A stretch of DNA of 64,000 nucleotides from positions 2,418,001-2,482,000 of the forward strand of contig NZ_CP151803.1 of the NCBI RefSeq assembly GCF_038446955.1, read 5' to 3'. This document shows positions 47,001 to 55,496 of this stretch, in pieces. The notes beneath the pieces were generated by a model that was not told the DNA's origin, searched no databases, and saw only the letters and a program-made list of their open reading frames with translations. The translations under genes and the position numbers were made by a program. Origin of the DNA: Pedobacter sp. FW305-3-2-15-E-R2A2 (GTDB lineage: Bacteria > Bacteroidota > Bacteroidia > Sphingobacteriales > Sphingobacteriaceae). The stretch's first letter is position 1. Each line of letters starts with the position of its first letter.

Positions 47001-48170
47001 GTTAATGATTCAACTACAGGGGCAAAATTATTCAGGCATGATGTCCATGGGAATCTTGCTGAAGTTACTTACGGAGATGGAACGGCAGAATTTCGCATGC
47101 CTGATGCGGTAGGTAATCTTTTTGAGAGTAAACAAAGGGACGATCGTATATACGACAAAGGTGGACGTTTGAAAGGAAGTAAGTCCTGTAAGTACCAATA
47201 TGATGATGAAGGTAAGTTAATAGAAAAAAGAGAAGTTAACGGTAATACCTGGAGGTATCATTGGAACGAGAGTGGTATGCTTGAAAAAGTGGTACGACCA
47301 GATAATGTTGAAGTCAGTTTCGCTTATGATGCATTAGGTCGTAGGCTATGGAAAAAATATAAAAAAACAATTACTAGATTTGTTTGGGACGGAAATAAAC
47401 CGTTGCACGAATGGAAAGAGTTTGATACAAGGGAAAGTACGGTGGATGAGATGATTACCTGGGTGTTTAACAATACTGATTTTAGCCCCGTAGCAAAGAT
47501 AAAGGGGGGTAAAAAATATAGTATTGTTGCAGATCATTTGGGTACACCGATACAAGGCTATAATGACGAGGGAGACTTAATTTGGCAAAGGGAAATAGAT
47601 AGCTATGGGAAGCCAAAGATGCAAAAGGGTGAGGCTGGCTTTTGTAACTACATGTTTCAAGGACAAACATTGGATATTGAAACCGGATTATCTTATAACC
47701 GTTTTCGATATTACAGTCCAGACGAAGGGATGTATATTAGTCAGGATCCTATTGGATTAGCATCCGGTGAGCTTAACTTTTATGCTTATGTTCATGATCC
47801 TTCAAATTGGCTAGATGTCTTTGGATTGGAGAAGTGTTTATTGAGCGCTGAGGATAAAAGAAAACTCAGAGAGATGTACAGCGATGAGTTTATCGATAGG
47901 CCACATGATCATCATGTTGTGAGAGAAAATGCTCCATCTAACTGGGATGATACACATAGAAATTATATACTTGATTCTCAGAAAATTATTAGTGATGCAG
48001 GGATAGGGTTAAATGATGATATTAGAAATTTTACAAGAGCAGCAAATGGGGACGGAGCCCATACTAAAAAGGCTGCGAAGCATGTTTGGGAGCAGCTTTC
48101 AACTAGTGACAATGTAGCGGAAACAATGAGTGACTTAGCTAAAGCGATGAACCAAGGAGACTTCTTTTAA
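44010..48170 (+). CDS. PAAR-like RHS effector with AHH-type nuclease tip
   Basis: A 1386-residue T6SS effector. The first 260 residues are a PAAR-like region with hydrophobic helices (GTVLINDCYRGAAQS; SHGSNTVITQGMYQSTFLCR; VMVVLPLGKPVIVGGP). Then come a DUF6531 segment (GEPVDAASGHMASYLDGFTL, about 280-300), many YD repeats (340-1200) and the RHS core (YNRFRYYSPDEGMYISQDPIGL; NWLDVFGLE, ending near 1274). The tip (about 1275-1386) has HDHHVVREN, NYILDSQKII, GIGLNDDIRNF and GAHTKKAAKHVW, an AHH/HNH-like nuclease. The YD shell should encage the tip. The immunity gene follows after 18 bp. Confidence 0.9.
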   Translation: MAFKIVNDPIVPAAPVDPKPAAKHFDIVLGLDFHVLKVPWPITPCPITPFAALVFDPMDYIHFTVPAMPVYTDDGFTIAKDVPLGGTVLINDCYRGAAQSALWGMPSVPPLMGKLKGLGKAVKALNLLHSVIPHPLFLLPKFFHPHEGQLSHGSNTVITQGMYQSTFLCRAYSCQDVGKILLNNPTGGFYLNFLTAVMVVLPLGKPVIVGGPKVEQELKLADLINSLMLMGLMHGLKFAVKMLGKLLTKLMAKIEAKFPGFKKYRAAVQPYVCKYLGEPVDAASGHMASYLDGFTLPGPIPFVWEANYYSDSNYDGPLGKNIYHSYDITLMVDGEDAMVIMNDTAGRPVVFPVLQPGTSFYNPMEKYELHRDEKGEYFVSHKDGLYYYFNGPLQGSNGHGNLRSIVNRNGFAIRFTYNHKGQLTQIKDSADRLITVESNEEGLISALKLPNPALGNSGSSFDAVRYTYTKEGNLNGLYNAEGYLNRFAWKDRYIIARRFNDGTVFTFEYDKVGRCTAALGPDGLFSYTFVYLEGHTIATNSLGHSKDYYHQGGIVTKIVNSLGGEQLFTYDDCFNLIAESNEVGVATTYAYDDKGNLISINLPGQGELAIKYSTQNKPLETTLPNGGVWSYEYDDMGNLLKRTNPLGASISYIYNNDGLVQNIINALGQVTQFRYDREYNLALGELPNRRRVTFYYDALGRCIEIKDPLGNTQYRKYNLLGKVTEVNLDGNLQHLVYDSRGNIIEIKDKYYKVNLERNFFGNVIRRSEAGVSINFVYDKEGQLNSVINEHDERYTLELDSEGNVVVEIGFDGLKKHYTRNSSGQVVQLQRPNGHVDAYEYNSAGKLITLLHRTDGSCENYGYDNMGKLVNATNQHAEIELVRDLMGRVVQESCNDHWISSIYNLLGQRTDLTSSLGANVQMNYDEAMSMLESIEANGWQATFRRNQEGQVLQRDSTGGVHEYFDYDQTGNLIQQSIKKDKRSVYQRKYTWDGEQLVGVNDSTTGAKLFRHDVHGNLAEVTYGDGTAEFRMPDAVGNLFESKQRDDRIYDKGGRLKGSKSCKYQYDDEGKLIEKREVNGNTWRYHWNESGMLEKVVRPDNVEVSFAYDALGRRLWKKYKKTITRFVWDGNKPLHEWKEFDTRESTVDEMITWVFNNTDFSPVAKIKGGKKYSIVADHLGTPIQGYNDEGDLIWQREIDSYGKPKMQKGEAGFCNYMFQGQTLDIETGLSYNRFRYYSPDEGMYISQDPIGLASGELNFYAYVHDPSNWLDVFGLEKCLLSAEDKRKLREMYSDEFIDRPHDHHVVRENAPSNWDDTHRNYILDSQKIISDAGIGLNDDIRNFTRAANGDGAHTKKAAKHVWEQLSTSDNVAETMSDLAKAMNQGDFF

Positions 48171-48188
48171 AAGAATTAGATACTAATT

Positions 48189-49283
48189 ATGAATTACAAA
48201 TCAAACGATATTAATGTCGCTATTAAAAATGGCGATCTGGATAAAATCAAATTAATTCTGGATGAGCAACCGAATTTATTAACTGTCGAATATTTTGGTG
48301 TTCTTGAAACACCGCTACATTATTGTGCAAGGTATGGAGATCTTAAAGTTTTTAAATTTTTCGTAAAACAAGGTTTAGATGTAAACATTTCTTTAAAGGG
48401 CCATGAGACACCGTTAAATGTCGCTGGTACGGAAAATAATATTGAAATTGCAAGTTGGTTATTGGAGAACGGTGCTTATGTAGATGGCGTAGAGAGCTGT
48501 CTTTTATCACCTTTGATGAGCGCAATTACGTTTGGTCATTTTGAAATGGTGAAACTGTTAGTGAGCCATGGAGCTAACGTTAATAGAATGCATATCAGGA
48601 ATGGAATGCTTCCATTAGATCTTGCAATTTCACTAAAGGATCCAAAAATTGCTGATTATCTAAAATTACATAAAGCAAAAAGTCATTACATCTTGCCGGA
48701 GTGGGTTGAGAATGAAATTCCAGGAAGTGGTATTTTAAGTCATGTAACTTTGAGGTTGGGAAAGATATTACCCGTAGATGTTGCTTCCTTCGCTAAGGAT
48801 AAGCCTGTGGTGCAAAAGTTGGTGCCTGCTAATAATAAAAAGAACAGGGTCTTATTTACTTTTGGTTTGTTTGATTTTCATAAACCGATGATCGAACTGT
48901 TCATCGTTTTGGAGGGGTATTGGAATTTTTATGTTCAAACAGCTGAAAATCAATTTCCAATACAGTTGTTGTCGAAAATTACGCAATCGGTGAAAGAAGG
49001 AATGAAGATCTCGGAAGGCGATTATATTCTGGCAGAGGACGATCGTTTCAAAGATCTGAGCTGGCCGGAGGGGATCGCCGCATTTTGTGTGGTTGATCTA
49101 AAATGGCCAGGAGGAAAAGATGCAGATCAAAATTTGGCCGCTTCTGAAAATGATGAAATTGTAACGCTATATACCCTTTTGCCTGTTCGAAAAACAAAAT
49201 CAGGTTTTACTAAAGAGCCAATTGAAAAAGCAAGACTAGCTGGTTGGAAAAAATTAACACTTGAACTTGGAAATGAAGATTGA
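48189..49283 (+). CDS. ankyrin-SUFU immunity protein for the AHH nuclease
   Basis: A 364-residue cytoplasmic protein. Residues 1-165 are ankyrin repeats (ETPLHYCARYGDLKVFKFFV; LLSPLMSAITFGHFEMVKLLV; GMLPLDLAISLKDPKIADYL). The C-terminal part (170-364) matches the suppressor-of-fused (SUFU) domain (GILSHVTLRLGKILPVDVASF; WPEGIAAFCVVDLKWPGG; ENDEIVTLYTLLPV). Both modules are known as immunity proteins in polymorphic toxin loci, and the gene starts 18 bp after the nuclease effector. It is a fusion of the two types in one chain. A terminator follows. Confidence 0.85.
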   Translation: MNYKSNDINVAIKNGDLDKIKLILDEQPNLLTVEYFGVLETPLHYCARYGDLKVFKFFVKQGLDVNISLKGHETPLNVAGTENNIEIASWLLENGAYVDGVESCLLSPLMSAITFGHFEMVKLLVSHGANVNRMHIRNGMLPLDLAISLKDPKIADYLKLHKAKSHYILPEWVENEIPGSGILSHVTLRLGKILPVDVASFAKDKPVVQKLVPANNKKNRVLFTFGLFDFHKPMIELFIVLEGYWNFYVQTAENQFPIQLLSKITQSVKEGMKISEGDYILAEDDRFKDLSWPEGIAAFCVVDLKWPGGKDADQNLAASENDEIVTLYTLLPVRKTKSGFTKEPIEKARLAGWKKLTLELGNED

Positions 49284-49472
49284 GATTTCTATATATGAAA
49301 TAGACTTGAACAGCAACAGATGAATAGTCAAACCTATTCTGTGGTAATTTAGGGCTCAGTTATGATTGTGAGTTTAGTGATTGGCAGTTAGTGATTTAAC
49401 GAGAAACATAGCAGTATGAAATGCCCGAGATAGATGAAATTAAACAACAGCTTTCTTCTTCTAACAAAGCGC

Positions 49473-49516
49473 CCACCGATAAAATATCGATGGACGCTTT
49501 GTTTTTAAAATAAGAA
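49473..49516. terminator. terminator closing the T6SS cargo operon
   Basis: AACAAAGCG (49473-49481) pairs with 49505-49513, with further CCA and ATCG pairs inside, followed by TTTTT. It is bidirectional and also serves the minus-strand protease gene at 49531. Confidence 0.8.
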
Positions 49517-49530
49517 AGCAGCTATGATCA

Positions 49531-50319
49531 TCAATTCGGATATAACACGCTTGTCGCCAGTGCATCTCCGGCAGTAAATCCTGCCCATGGCAATACAAAG
49601 GAGTTCATTACTGAATTGGCATCCACTGAAGGGGTTCCAGGAATAAATACACCAGAAGTTTGATTGGTGTGCATAAAACCAATCGTATGACCCAGTTCAT
49701 GTGTGATGGCAAAAAGTTTCTGACTGGCACTCATGGTATTGTACTTACTGTTGATCTCTATACTTACGCCCGGCTTACCACTTGATGCAGGAAGATAAGC
49801 ACGCGCAATCCAATTGGCATTCTCATAACCCATAAATACCCGGGTATCGTAGGCCGTAGTTGAAGTAGTTATCGACATTCCAAGCTCTATGGTGGTACCC
49901 TGACCAGGCATATTGTTCCAGTTCGCAATGGCACCCTGAACGGCAGTCTTCCATTGAGCGGTTACCGTTGGCTCAATATAGAGTCTGACATTCTTGTGAT
50001 AAGGGTCGGCAATGATGTAATTGGATCTCCAATGTTCTGTCTGAGGGCTGCCTGAAGCGCCTTCGTTTTTGATCCTCGCTTCAACATCTTCGCGGCTGAT
50101 GACGATATCTGTTTGAATGATAAATTTACCGTCTTTAACAACGATGTCTTCTGCTTTGTAGCCTTTTTTAATAAAGTAGGCAATAGACGAGGCATTCTCA
50201 TCTTCTGCTTTTGGCTGTTGTGCAGCGGGCGTTTCTTTTTTACAGGAAGAAATGATGGACGAGAGTAGCAAGATACAACCTAACAGGCCTACCTTGCTGA
50301 GGTAGTGTTTTTTGTTCAT
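49531..50319 (-). CDS. M57-type (HEIGH) zinc metalloprotease, lipoprotein
   Basis: A 262-residue lipoprotein (lipobox ISSCKKET). The zincin motif ITHELGHTIGFMHT (about residues 207-220) has HExxHxxGxxH, and VNMS-like context (SVMNSFVLPW) supplies the Met turn. It matches the dual-action HEIGH metallopeptidase family (M57). The N-terminal part (SIAYFIKKGYKAEDIVVKDG) is the family's propeptide-like region. It should act on the outer membrane or outside. The gene is monocistronic. Confidence 0.85.
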   Translation of the reverse strand: MNKKHYLSKVGLLGCILLLSSIISSCKKETPAAQQPKAEDENASSIAYFIKKGYKAEDIVVKDGKFIIQTDIVISREDVEARIKNEGASGSPQTEHWRSNYIIADPYHKNVRLYIEPTVTAQWKTAVQGAIANWNNMPGQGTTIELGMSITTSTTAYDTRVFMGYENANWIARAYLPASSGKPGVSIEINSKYNTMSASQKLFAITHELGHTIGFMHTNQTSGVFIPGTPSVDANSVMNSFVLPWAGFTAGDALATSVLYPN

Positions 50320-50529
50320 GGGATGATTTTAGTTAAGAATGATTAATTTGATTATTGTAATTTAAACAAAAAAATCATCATTATTAAGAATTAATCTTAG
50401 AAAAATACTTCGTTTAATCCACTAAAACCGGGTATTCCCTTTTTTGAGACAAAAGACACAAATTCTGAGCTGCGTATAGGTAAATTCCTGTCTCCACATG
50501 ATCCATGCGGAAACAGGAGAGTCTAACCG

Positions 50530-50970
50530 TTATTTGATTTCGATTTGACGGCTGGCCATTCTGGCCTCTTCTTTCTTGGCGACATTGATTTTAAGCACAC
50601 CATCGGTATATTCTGCTTCGATATTGCCGTCATCTGCGGAGTCAGGAAGGGCAAAAGACCTGACAAAAGAACTGTAGCTATATTCCCTTCGGTTATACTT
50701 TTTATTCGCTTCTGTTTGCTCTGATTTCTTTTCCACGGCGATCGTCAGCATATTTTTGTCCAGATCAATTTTAAAATCCTCTTTTTTTAATCCCGGAGCA
50801 CCAAGTTCAATGTGGTAATATCCATCGGTTTCGCTGATATTGACTGCAGGAATTCTGGAAGTCATGCGATCAGAAATAAAAGAATCATTAAAAAATGATT
50901 CAAAAATGTCATTGAACCCTGGGCTCAATACATCTCCGTTTCTTCTTTCATTAAATTTTACTAAGGTCAT
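50530..50970 (-). CDS. Hsp20/alpha-crystallin small heat-shock protein
   Basis: A 146-residue Hsp20: variable N-terminus (FNDIFESFFNDSF), then the alpha-crystallin domain (VNISETDGYYHIELGAPG; FKIDLDKNMLTIAVEKK; SFVRSFALPDSADDGNIEAEY) and the C-terminal IEIK anchor. It holds unfolding proteins in a soluble state. A good GGAGG ribosome site lies 8 nt before the ATG (50970). It is divergent from the stress operon starting at 51163. Confidence 0.93.
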   Translation of the reverse strand: MTLVKFNERRNGDVLSPGFNDIFESFFNDSFISDRMTSRIPAVNISETDGYYHIELGAPGLKKEDFKIDLDKNMLTIAVEKKSEQTEANKKYNRREYSYSSFVRSFALPDSADDGNIEAEYTDGVLKINVAKKEEARMASRQIEIK

Positions 50971-51162
50971 TTTTCAATCCTCCATTTAATTGTTAAGACG
51001 TTAGTCCATTCTAACTATATAAAAAACAATCCTGGAAAACAGAGGTTTAAAAAAATCAGAAAAAAAAACATTTGTAAAATTCGCGTGTTATTACATTTTA
51101 TTTTTCGAGGCATCTATGCCCGTTCTCTTTGAAATCATGGTTTTTATCTAATAAATAGAGAT

Positions 51163-51831
51163 ATGAATTATAAGACGATTAATAATAAAGGACAAGCAAA
51201 GATTTTTAAAAGTCCATTTTTGGAGCGGTTAACCAAGACCAGGCCATTTGTTATTTATACGATGTACATTCCGCTGGTCACCTTCCTGGTTTTTTACGGG
51301 TATTTCGAATGGCATTATCCACCGGAAACCATTTTGATTTTAATGCTGACTGCGATGGTTTTCTGGACATTGGTCGAATACCTGACCCACCGTTTCCTGT
51401 TTCATTTCGAAGCGAAAACTGAAATAGGTAAACGTTTGGTCTATATTTTTCACGAAAACCACCATGAATATCCAAGGGATAAATCCAGACTATTTATGCC
51501 CCCTATACCCAGCATATTGATTGCCATTCTATACCTGTCTTTTTTCGCTCTGATTTCAGTGGTGTTAACCGGAGAACCGGGATATGGAGTGATCTTTTTC
51601 TCTGGCTTTATTTTGGGCTATCTGATTTATGTTTCTATGCATTTTGCCATTCATGCTTACGCCCCTCCTAAATATTTAAAAGCACTGTGGAGACACCATC
51701 ACCTGCATCATTACAAATATCCGGATAAGGCATTTGGTGTCAGCTCTGCCTTTTGGGATGTTTTTTTTCGCACATCCCCATCAAAAGAACAGTTTAACAA
51801 TGAAAACCCTAAAAAAGAGGAGAAGATATGA
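51163..51831 (+). CDS. fatty-acid hydroxylase/sterol desaturase family enzyme
   Basis: A 222-residue membrane di-iron enzyme. The four His boxes are present: HRFLFH (about residues 85-90), HENHHEYP (102-109), MHFAIH (166-171) and WRHHHLHHYKYPD (180-192). About four membrane helices surround them. It resembles fatty acid 2-hydroxylases. It opens a seven-gene operon; its stop overlaps the next gene's ATG (ATATGATG). Confidence 0.88.
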   Translation: MNYKTINNKGQAKIFKSPFLERLTKTRPFVIYTMYIPLVTFLVFYGYFEWHYPPETILILMLTAMVFWTLVEYLTHRFLFHFEAKTEIGKRLVYIFHENHHEYPRDKSRLFMPPIPSILIAILYLSFFALISVVLTGEPGYGVIFFSGFILGYLIYVSMHFAIHAYAPPKYLKALWRHHHLHHYKYPDKAFGVSSAFWDVFFRTSPSKEQFNNENPKKEEKI

Positions 51832-52670
51832 TGAATTTCTCAAATCAAAACATGTTGATACTGACAGATTTTTCTGATGTCGCTTTAAATGCCGCGATGT
51901 ATGCCGCTGCCTTAAGTCGCGAGTTGAATGTTCCAAACATTCTTTTATACTATTCTGATTATATTCCTTCAACAATTGATGTTCCATTGCAAAATGCGAT
52001 CAGACAAGAGCATGAATGGAAAAAGAATGAGGAGCGGTTGAGGGGCATGAAAAGCAAACTGGAATTGTTAACCAATGGCCAAACCAATGTAAATATACGG
52101 ATTGATGAGCGGCCACTGGATCTTGCTGTAAATGAACTCGGCAAGACAGAATCTATTGGTTTGGTCGTAATGGGTATAAAGGGGAAAAGCAGGCTGGAAC
52201 AAACCTTAATCGGCAGCAATACGATCAGGATTGCCAGGATCTGTCACATTCCCTTATTGATCGTTCCCGAAGAGGCCATCTTCACAGGGATCTCAAAGGT
52301 CGTCTTTGCCGCGGAGCTAAAGAAGGTAGCCGACACGATCCCTGATCAGACGATTAATAACTTTATTCAGGCGATTAAAGCAAAACTATTGGTCTTAAAT
52401 GTAGATAAATATGAGGAGCATCGGTTTAACCCGGAAACAAAAGCCGAGGAAGCGAGCCTGAGAAGCCGGTTTGGAGAAGAGGCAAGTTACCATTACAGTG
52501 AGGAGGGGGATGTGGCGAGGGGCATTACCAGATTTGCGGAAGAACATCAGGTAGACCTGATCATCGCTGTTCCGAAGGAACATGGATTTTTTGAAAGCCT
52601 GTTTCACCGGAGCCTGACCAGGAAAATGGCTTATCATACGCACATTCCCTTATTACTGATCAAAACATAA
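51828..52670 (+). CDS. universal stress protein, tandem UspA domains
   Basis: A 280-residue protein with two UspA-like domains. The first has MLILTDFSDVALNAAMYAA at its start and the ATP-binding GIKGKSRLEQTLIGSNT at about 112-128. The second (from about 150) ends GFFESLFHRSLTRKMAYHTH. UspA proteins bind ATP and help survival under stress. The paralogue at 58376 shares this layout. Its ATG overlaps the previous stop, so it is translationally coupled; the alternative start is 51831. Confidence 0.9.
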   Translation: MMNFSNQNMLILTDFSDVALNAAMYAAALSRELNVPNILLYYSDYIPSTIDVPLQNAIRQEHEWKKNEERLRGMKSKLELLTNGQTNVNIRIDERPLDLAVNELGKTESIGLVVMGIKGKSRLEQTLIGSNTIRIARICHIPLLIVPEEAIFTGISKVVFAAELKKVADTIPDQTINNFIQAIKAKLLVLNVDKYEEHRFNPETKAEEASLRSRFGEEASYHYSEEGDVARGITRFAEEHQVDLIIAVPKEHGFFESLFHRSLTRKMAYHTHIPLLLIKT

Positions 52671-52682
52671 AATCTTAGCGAC

Positions 52683-53264
52683 ATGAAAAAGAACACCTTA
52701 TTGGCCATGATGTTGTTGGCCGCTGTTATTCTGCAATGTTGCCAGCCTGCAGATCGGACCGGGGCTGCGGGAGATACGACAACTGCGGTTGATCATACAC
52801 GCATCAATTCGCCGGGTTCGGCGGCAATAGGAGATGGCATCCAAACGGCCATGTTTCTGGAGAAGGCTGTACTAATGATAAAATTGGAAACGGAATGGGG
52901 AAGGCTGGCCAGGGAAAAGGGGGGAAGTCTTCGGGTACGTAATTTCGGGAAAGGAGCCGAAGAGGAACTCACCACGGTTAAGATGCCATTAAATGCCATC
53001 GCAGCTGCAAAGGGTCTTAAATTGCCTGATGTTTTACCGGTCAAAGAACAAGTCCGGCTCCGGGAAATGAACAGAATGGAAAAAGAATACTTTGACAAGC
53101 TTTACCTGAAAATGGTACTGGAAGATTACCGGAAAAACATAGAACTCTTTAAAGGAGCAGTCAATAGTCCGGATACAATGGTCAGCAATTTTGCCCGCAG
53201 GTTTTTACCAGTACTGGAAAAGCGTGGATTGCAGGCCGTTCATTTCAGTAAGCGGTACAGATAA
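52683..53264 (+). CDS. DUF4142 periplasmic lipoprotein-like protein
   Basis: A 193-residue protein with a signal/lipobox (LQCCQPADR) and a ferritin-like four-helix DUF4142 region (AMFLEKAVLMIKLETEWGRL; RNFGKGAEEELTTV; YFDKLYLKMVLEDYRKNIELF). DUF4142 proteins are secreted, all-helical and of unknown function. It is third in the operon, 12 bp after the UspA gene. Confidence 0.8.
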   Translation: MKKNTLLAMMLLAAVILQCCQPADRTGAAGDTTTAVDHTRINSPGSAAIGDGIQTAMFLEKAVLMIKLETEWGRLAREKGGSLRVRNFGKGAEEELTTVKMPLNAIAAAKGLKLPDVLPVKEQVRLREMNRMEKEYFDKLYLKMVLEDYRKNIELFKGAVNSPDTMVSNFARRFLPVLEKRGLQAVHFSKRYR

Positions 53265-53295
53265 TGTGAATTGTTTGATTTTAACCTATCGGAAT

Positions 53296-53697
53296 ATGGA
53301 ATTTATTGGAATTTTATTTGCATTGCTTTTTGCAACGATTTTAACGGCTTTTTTCAATCTGGCTTTTAGAAATACGGGGCCCTGGAGCGGATTTTGGGTT
53401 TTCTTTATCTTACTGTTTTTCATTGCCCTTGGTGCAGGAGAATGGGCAGCACCGAGGGGGCCTTCTGCATGGGGATACTATTGGGTGCCGGGTTTGGTAG
53501 CAGCGATTATACTGGCATTGGTTTTGGCTGCAGTAACTCCCCACTCAGCAAGCCGAAAACGGAAAGAAGTTGTTGAAACTCCGGAAGAAAGAGAGGAGAA
53601 GGTGGTGATCGGGGCAATGGTCGGCGTCTTTTTCTGGATATTGCTTTCGGTATTGGTGTTGGTGGCAATTGCAGGCGTGGCCATAAAGATCTTGTGA
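53296..53697 (+). CDS. small membrane protein
   Basis: A 133-residue polytopic protein with about four helices (residues 3-20, 33-47, 60-82 and 106-130) and a charged loop (SRKRKEVVETPEEREEK) in between. I recognise no family. ATG 53296 is chosen because the long upstream extension from 53191 overlaps the previous gene. Its stop TGA overlaps the next ATG (TGATG), so it is coupled to the PIG-L gene. Confidence 0.7.
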   Translation: MEFIGILFALLFATILTAFFNLAFRNTGPWSGFWVFFILLFFIALGAGEWAAPRGPSAWGYYWVPGLVAAIILALVLAAVTPHSASRKRKEVVETPEEREEKVVIGAMVGVFFWILLSVLVLVAIAGVAIKIL

Positions 53698-54356
53698 TGA
53701 TGGAGGAGGTGGAAAGTAAAGATAAGATGGTGGCCGTAATTGTCGCTCATCCTGATGATGAAACACTATGGGCCGGAGGAACCCTATTGGAGGAATCTTC
53801 CTGGCAGGTTTTTATTGCCAGCTTATGTAGAATGGGAGATCAGGACCGTGCGGAGAAGTTCAGAAAGGCCTTGGCTTTTTTTAATGCGGAGGGAAAAATG
53901 AATGATCTGGACGACGGCCCTGAGCAACGGCCATTGTCGGAAAAAATGATCCGGCAAAAGATCTTAAGCATGTTGCCACATAAAACATTTGACCTGATAC
54001 TTACCCATGCACCCGATGGCGAGTATACCAGACATCGCCGCCATGAGGAAATTGGAAGGGTTGTCATTAAACTTTGGAAGTCCGGGAAATTACGGGCGAA
54101 TGAACTTTGGACATTCGCCTATGAAGACGGCAACAGAGGCTATTATCCAAGGGCAAAAATTTCGGCAGATTTATACCATGAACTCAGCGCAGCGACCTGG
54201 CAGAAAAAGTACAATATCATTACCGGTATCTATGGTTTTGATCCGGAAAGCTGGGAGGCCCGAACAACACCAAAATGCGAAGCTTTCCAGCAATTTACAA
54301 GTGCGGAAGAAGCGTTCAGACAACTGACGTCGGATAGAGAAAGGGTTTGGAAATGA
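53697..54356 (+). CDS. PIG-L family deacetylase
   Basis: A 219-residue LmbE/PIG-L protein with the metal-binding VAHPDDETLWAGG at about 15-27 and a third ligand in HRRHEEIGRVV. It should remove N-acetyl groups from sugars or sugar conjugates. It lies directly upstream of a glycosyltransferase, the usual context. The GTG at 53694 and ATGs at 53697 and 53700 are all possible starts; the TGATG overlap makes 53697 likely. Confidence 0.9.
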   Translation: MMEEVESKDKMVAVIVAHPDDETLWAGGTLLEESSWQVFIASLCRMGDQDRAEKFRKALAFFNAEGKMNDLDDGPEQRPLSEKMIRQKILSMLPHKTFDLILTHAPDGEYTRHRRHEEIGRVVIKLWKSGKLRANELWTFAYEDGNRGYYPRAKISADLYHELSAATWQKKYNIITGIYGFDPESWEARTTPKCEAFQQFTSAEEAFRQLTSDRERVWK

Positions 54357-55495
54357 AGGTCTTGGTGTTGTTTGATTATCCGTCTTCGCCAGGTGGACTC
54401 TCCACTCAGGGAGATTTGTTGTACAGAGGTTTAATGGAAGCAGGAGTAGAAACGCAAGCCGTTCATTTTCGATCTTCGCAGGAAAAGGAATGGTATTACC
54501 GATGGTTTAAACCGGATCTCGCGGTCGGGGTTGGCTATTGGGGATACACACCGCAATTGGTTCTTCATCCCGGTCAGTTTGGGATATTACCGTTGCCCTG
54601 GCTGGTAGCCGATGGTTACATTGCAAACCATCAGCAGGCCCTGAATGAATTGCCACTGATATTGGTGACCTCCCAATGGGTAAAGGAAATGTATGTTCGT
54701 GATGGGATCCGCGCCGAAATTATTGAAGTACTTCCGGTAGGCTGTGATACAGATGCTTTTAATCCCAAAGGTCAACAGGAAGAGAAAGTCCGGGTCCTGA
54801 GGGAGTCATTTGGGATCCATCCGGATCAGTTGATGATCCTGACTGCCGGTGGAGATGCCACTTCAAAAGGGGCCCAGGAAGTAATGCATGCGCTCGCCCG
54901 GATTGACAATGTGGTGCCCGATTGGAAATATGTGTGTAAGGTCTGGCCACAGCAAAGAACGCAGATCCAGAATATTGCAGATCTGAAACTGGCAAACGAA
55001 TTGGGGATCAGTAGTAAGGTTTTTTATTCAACAGGGATTAATTCCAGAAATTTTATGCCTTATCTGCTCGCAGCCTGTGATATTTATGCCGCACCGTCTA
55101 GGCTGGAAGGCTTTGGAATGATCCAGGTAGAAGCAGGAGCTTGCGAAAAACCGGTCATTGGAATTAATGCAATGGGAATGTTGGATACGTTGATTCATGG
55201 GGAGACGGCATTGCTGGCAAATGTTGCTACAAAAATTGTGACGAATGAAGTGGTTATTCCGGATGAATGTGATCTTCAACAAGAATGTAAAGTGATTTTT
55301 GATCATCCCAGAACCGTTGATTACCGGGCGAATGTTCAGGACATTTCCAGGTACTTACAGGAACTGATGACTGATGAAAATCTGAGGGTAACCATGGGGA
55401 AAGCGGCAAGAAAACATGTCACAGCAAATTTTGATTACCGGGTTGTAGCGAAACGCTTTATAGAAATTGTAAACGAAAAACTAGGGATTTATTGA
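54353..55495 (+). CDS. glycosyltransferase family 4-like (GT-B)
   Basis: A 380-residue GT-B enzyme. N-terminal VLVLFDYPSSPGGLSTQGD is a Rossmann start; the C-terminal half has a donor-site motif (PYLLAACDIYAAPSRLEGFG, about 230-250, with the E of EGFG) and ETALLANV. It should transfer a sugar from a nucleotide donor. ATG 54353 overlaps the stop of the PIG-L gene. With the flanking deacetylase and glucosidase it suggests a small sugar-conjugate pathway. The acceptor is unknown. Confidence 0.88.
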   Translation: MKVLVLFDYPSSPGGLSTQGDLLYRGLMEAGVETQAVHFRSSQEKEWYYRWFKPDLAVGVGYWGYTPQLVLHPGQFGILPLPWLVADGYIANHQQALNELPLILVTSQWVKEMYVRDGIRAEIIEVLPVGCDTDAFNPKGQQEEKVRVLRESFGIHPDQLMILTAGGDATSKGAQEVMHALARIDNVVPDWKYVCKVWPQQRTQIQNIADLKLANELGISSKVFYSTGINSRNFMPYLLAACDIYAAPSRLEGFGMIQVEAGACEKPVIGINAMGMLDTLIHGETALLANVATKIVTNEVVIPDECDLQQECKVIFDHPRTVDYRANVQDISRYLQELMTDENLRVTMGKAARKHVTANFDYRVVAKRFIEIVNEKLGIY

Positions 55496-55496
55496 A

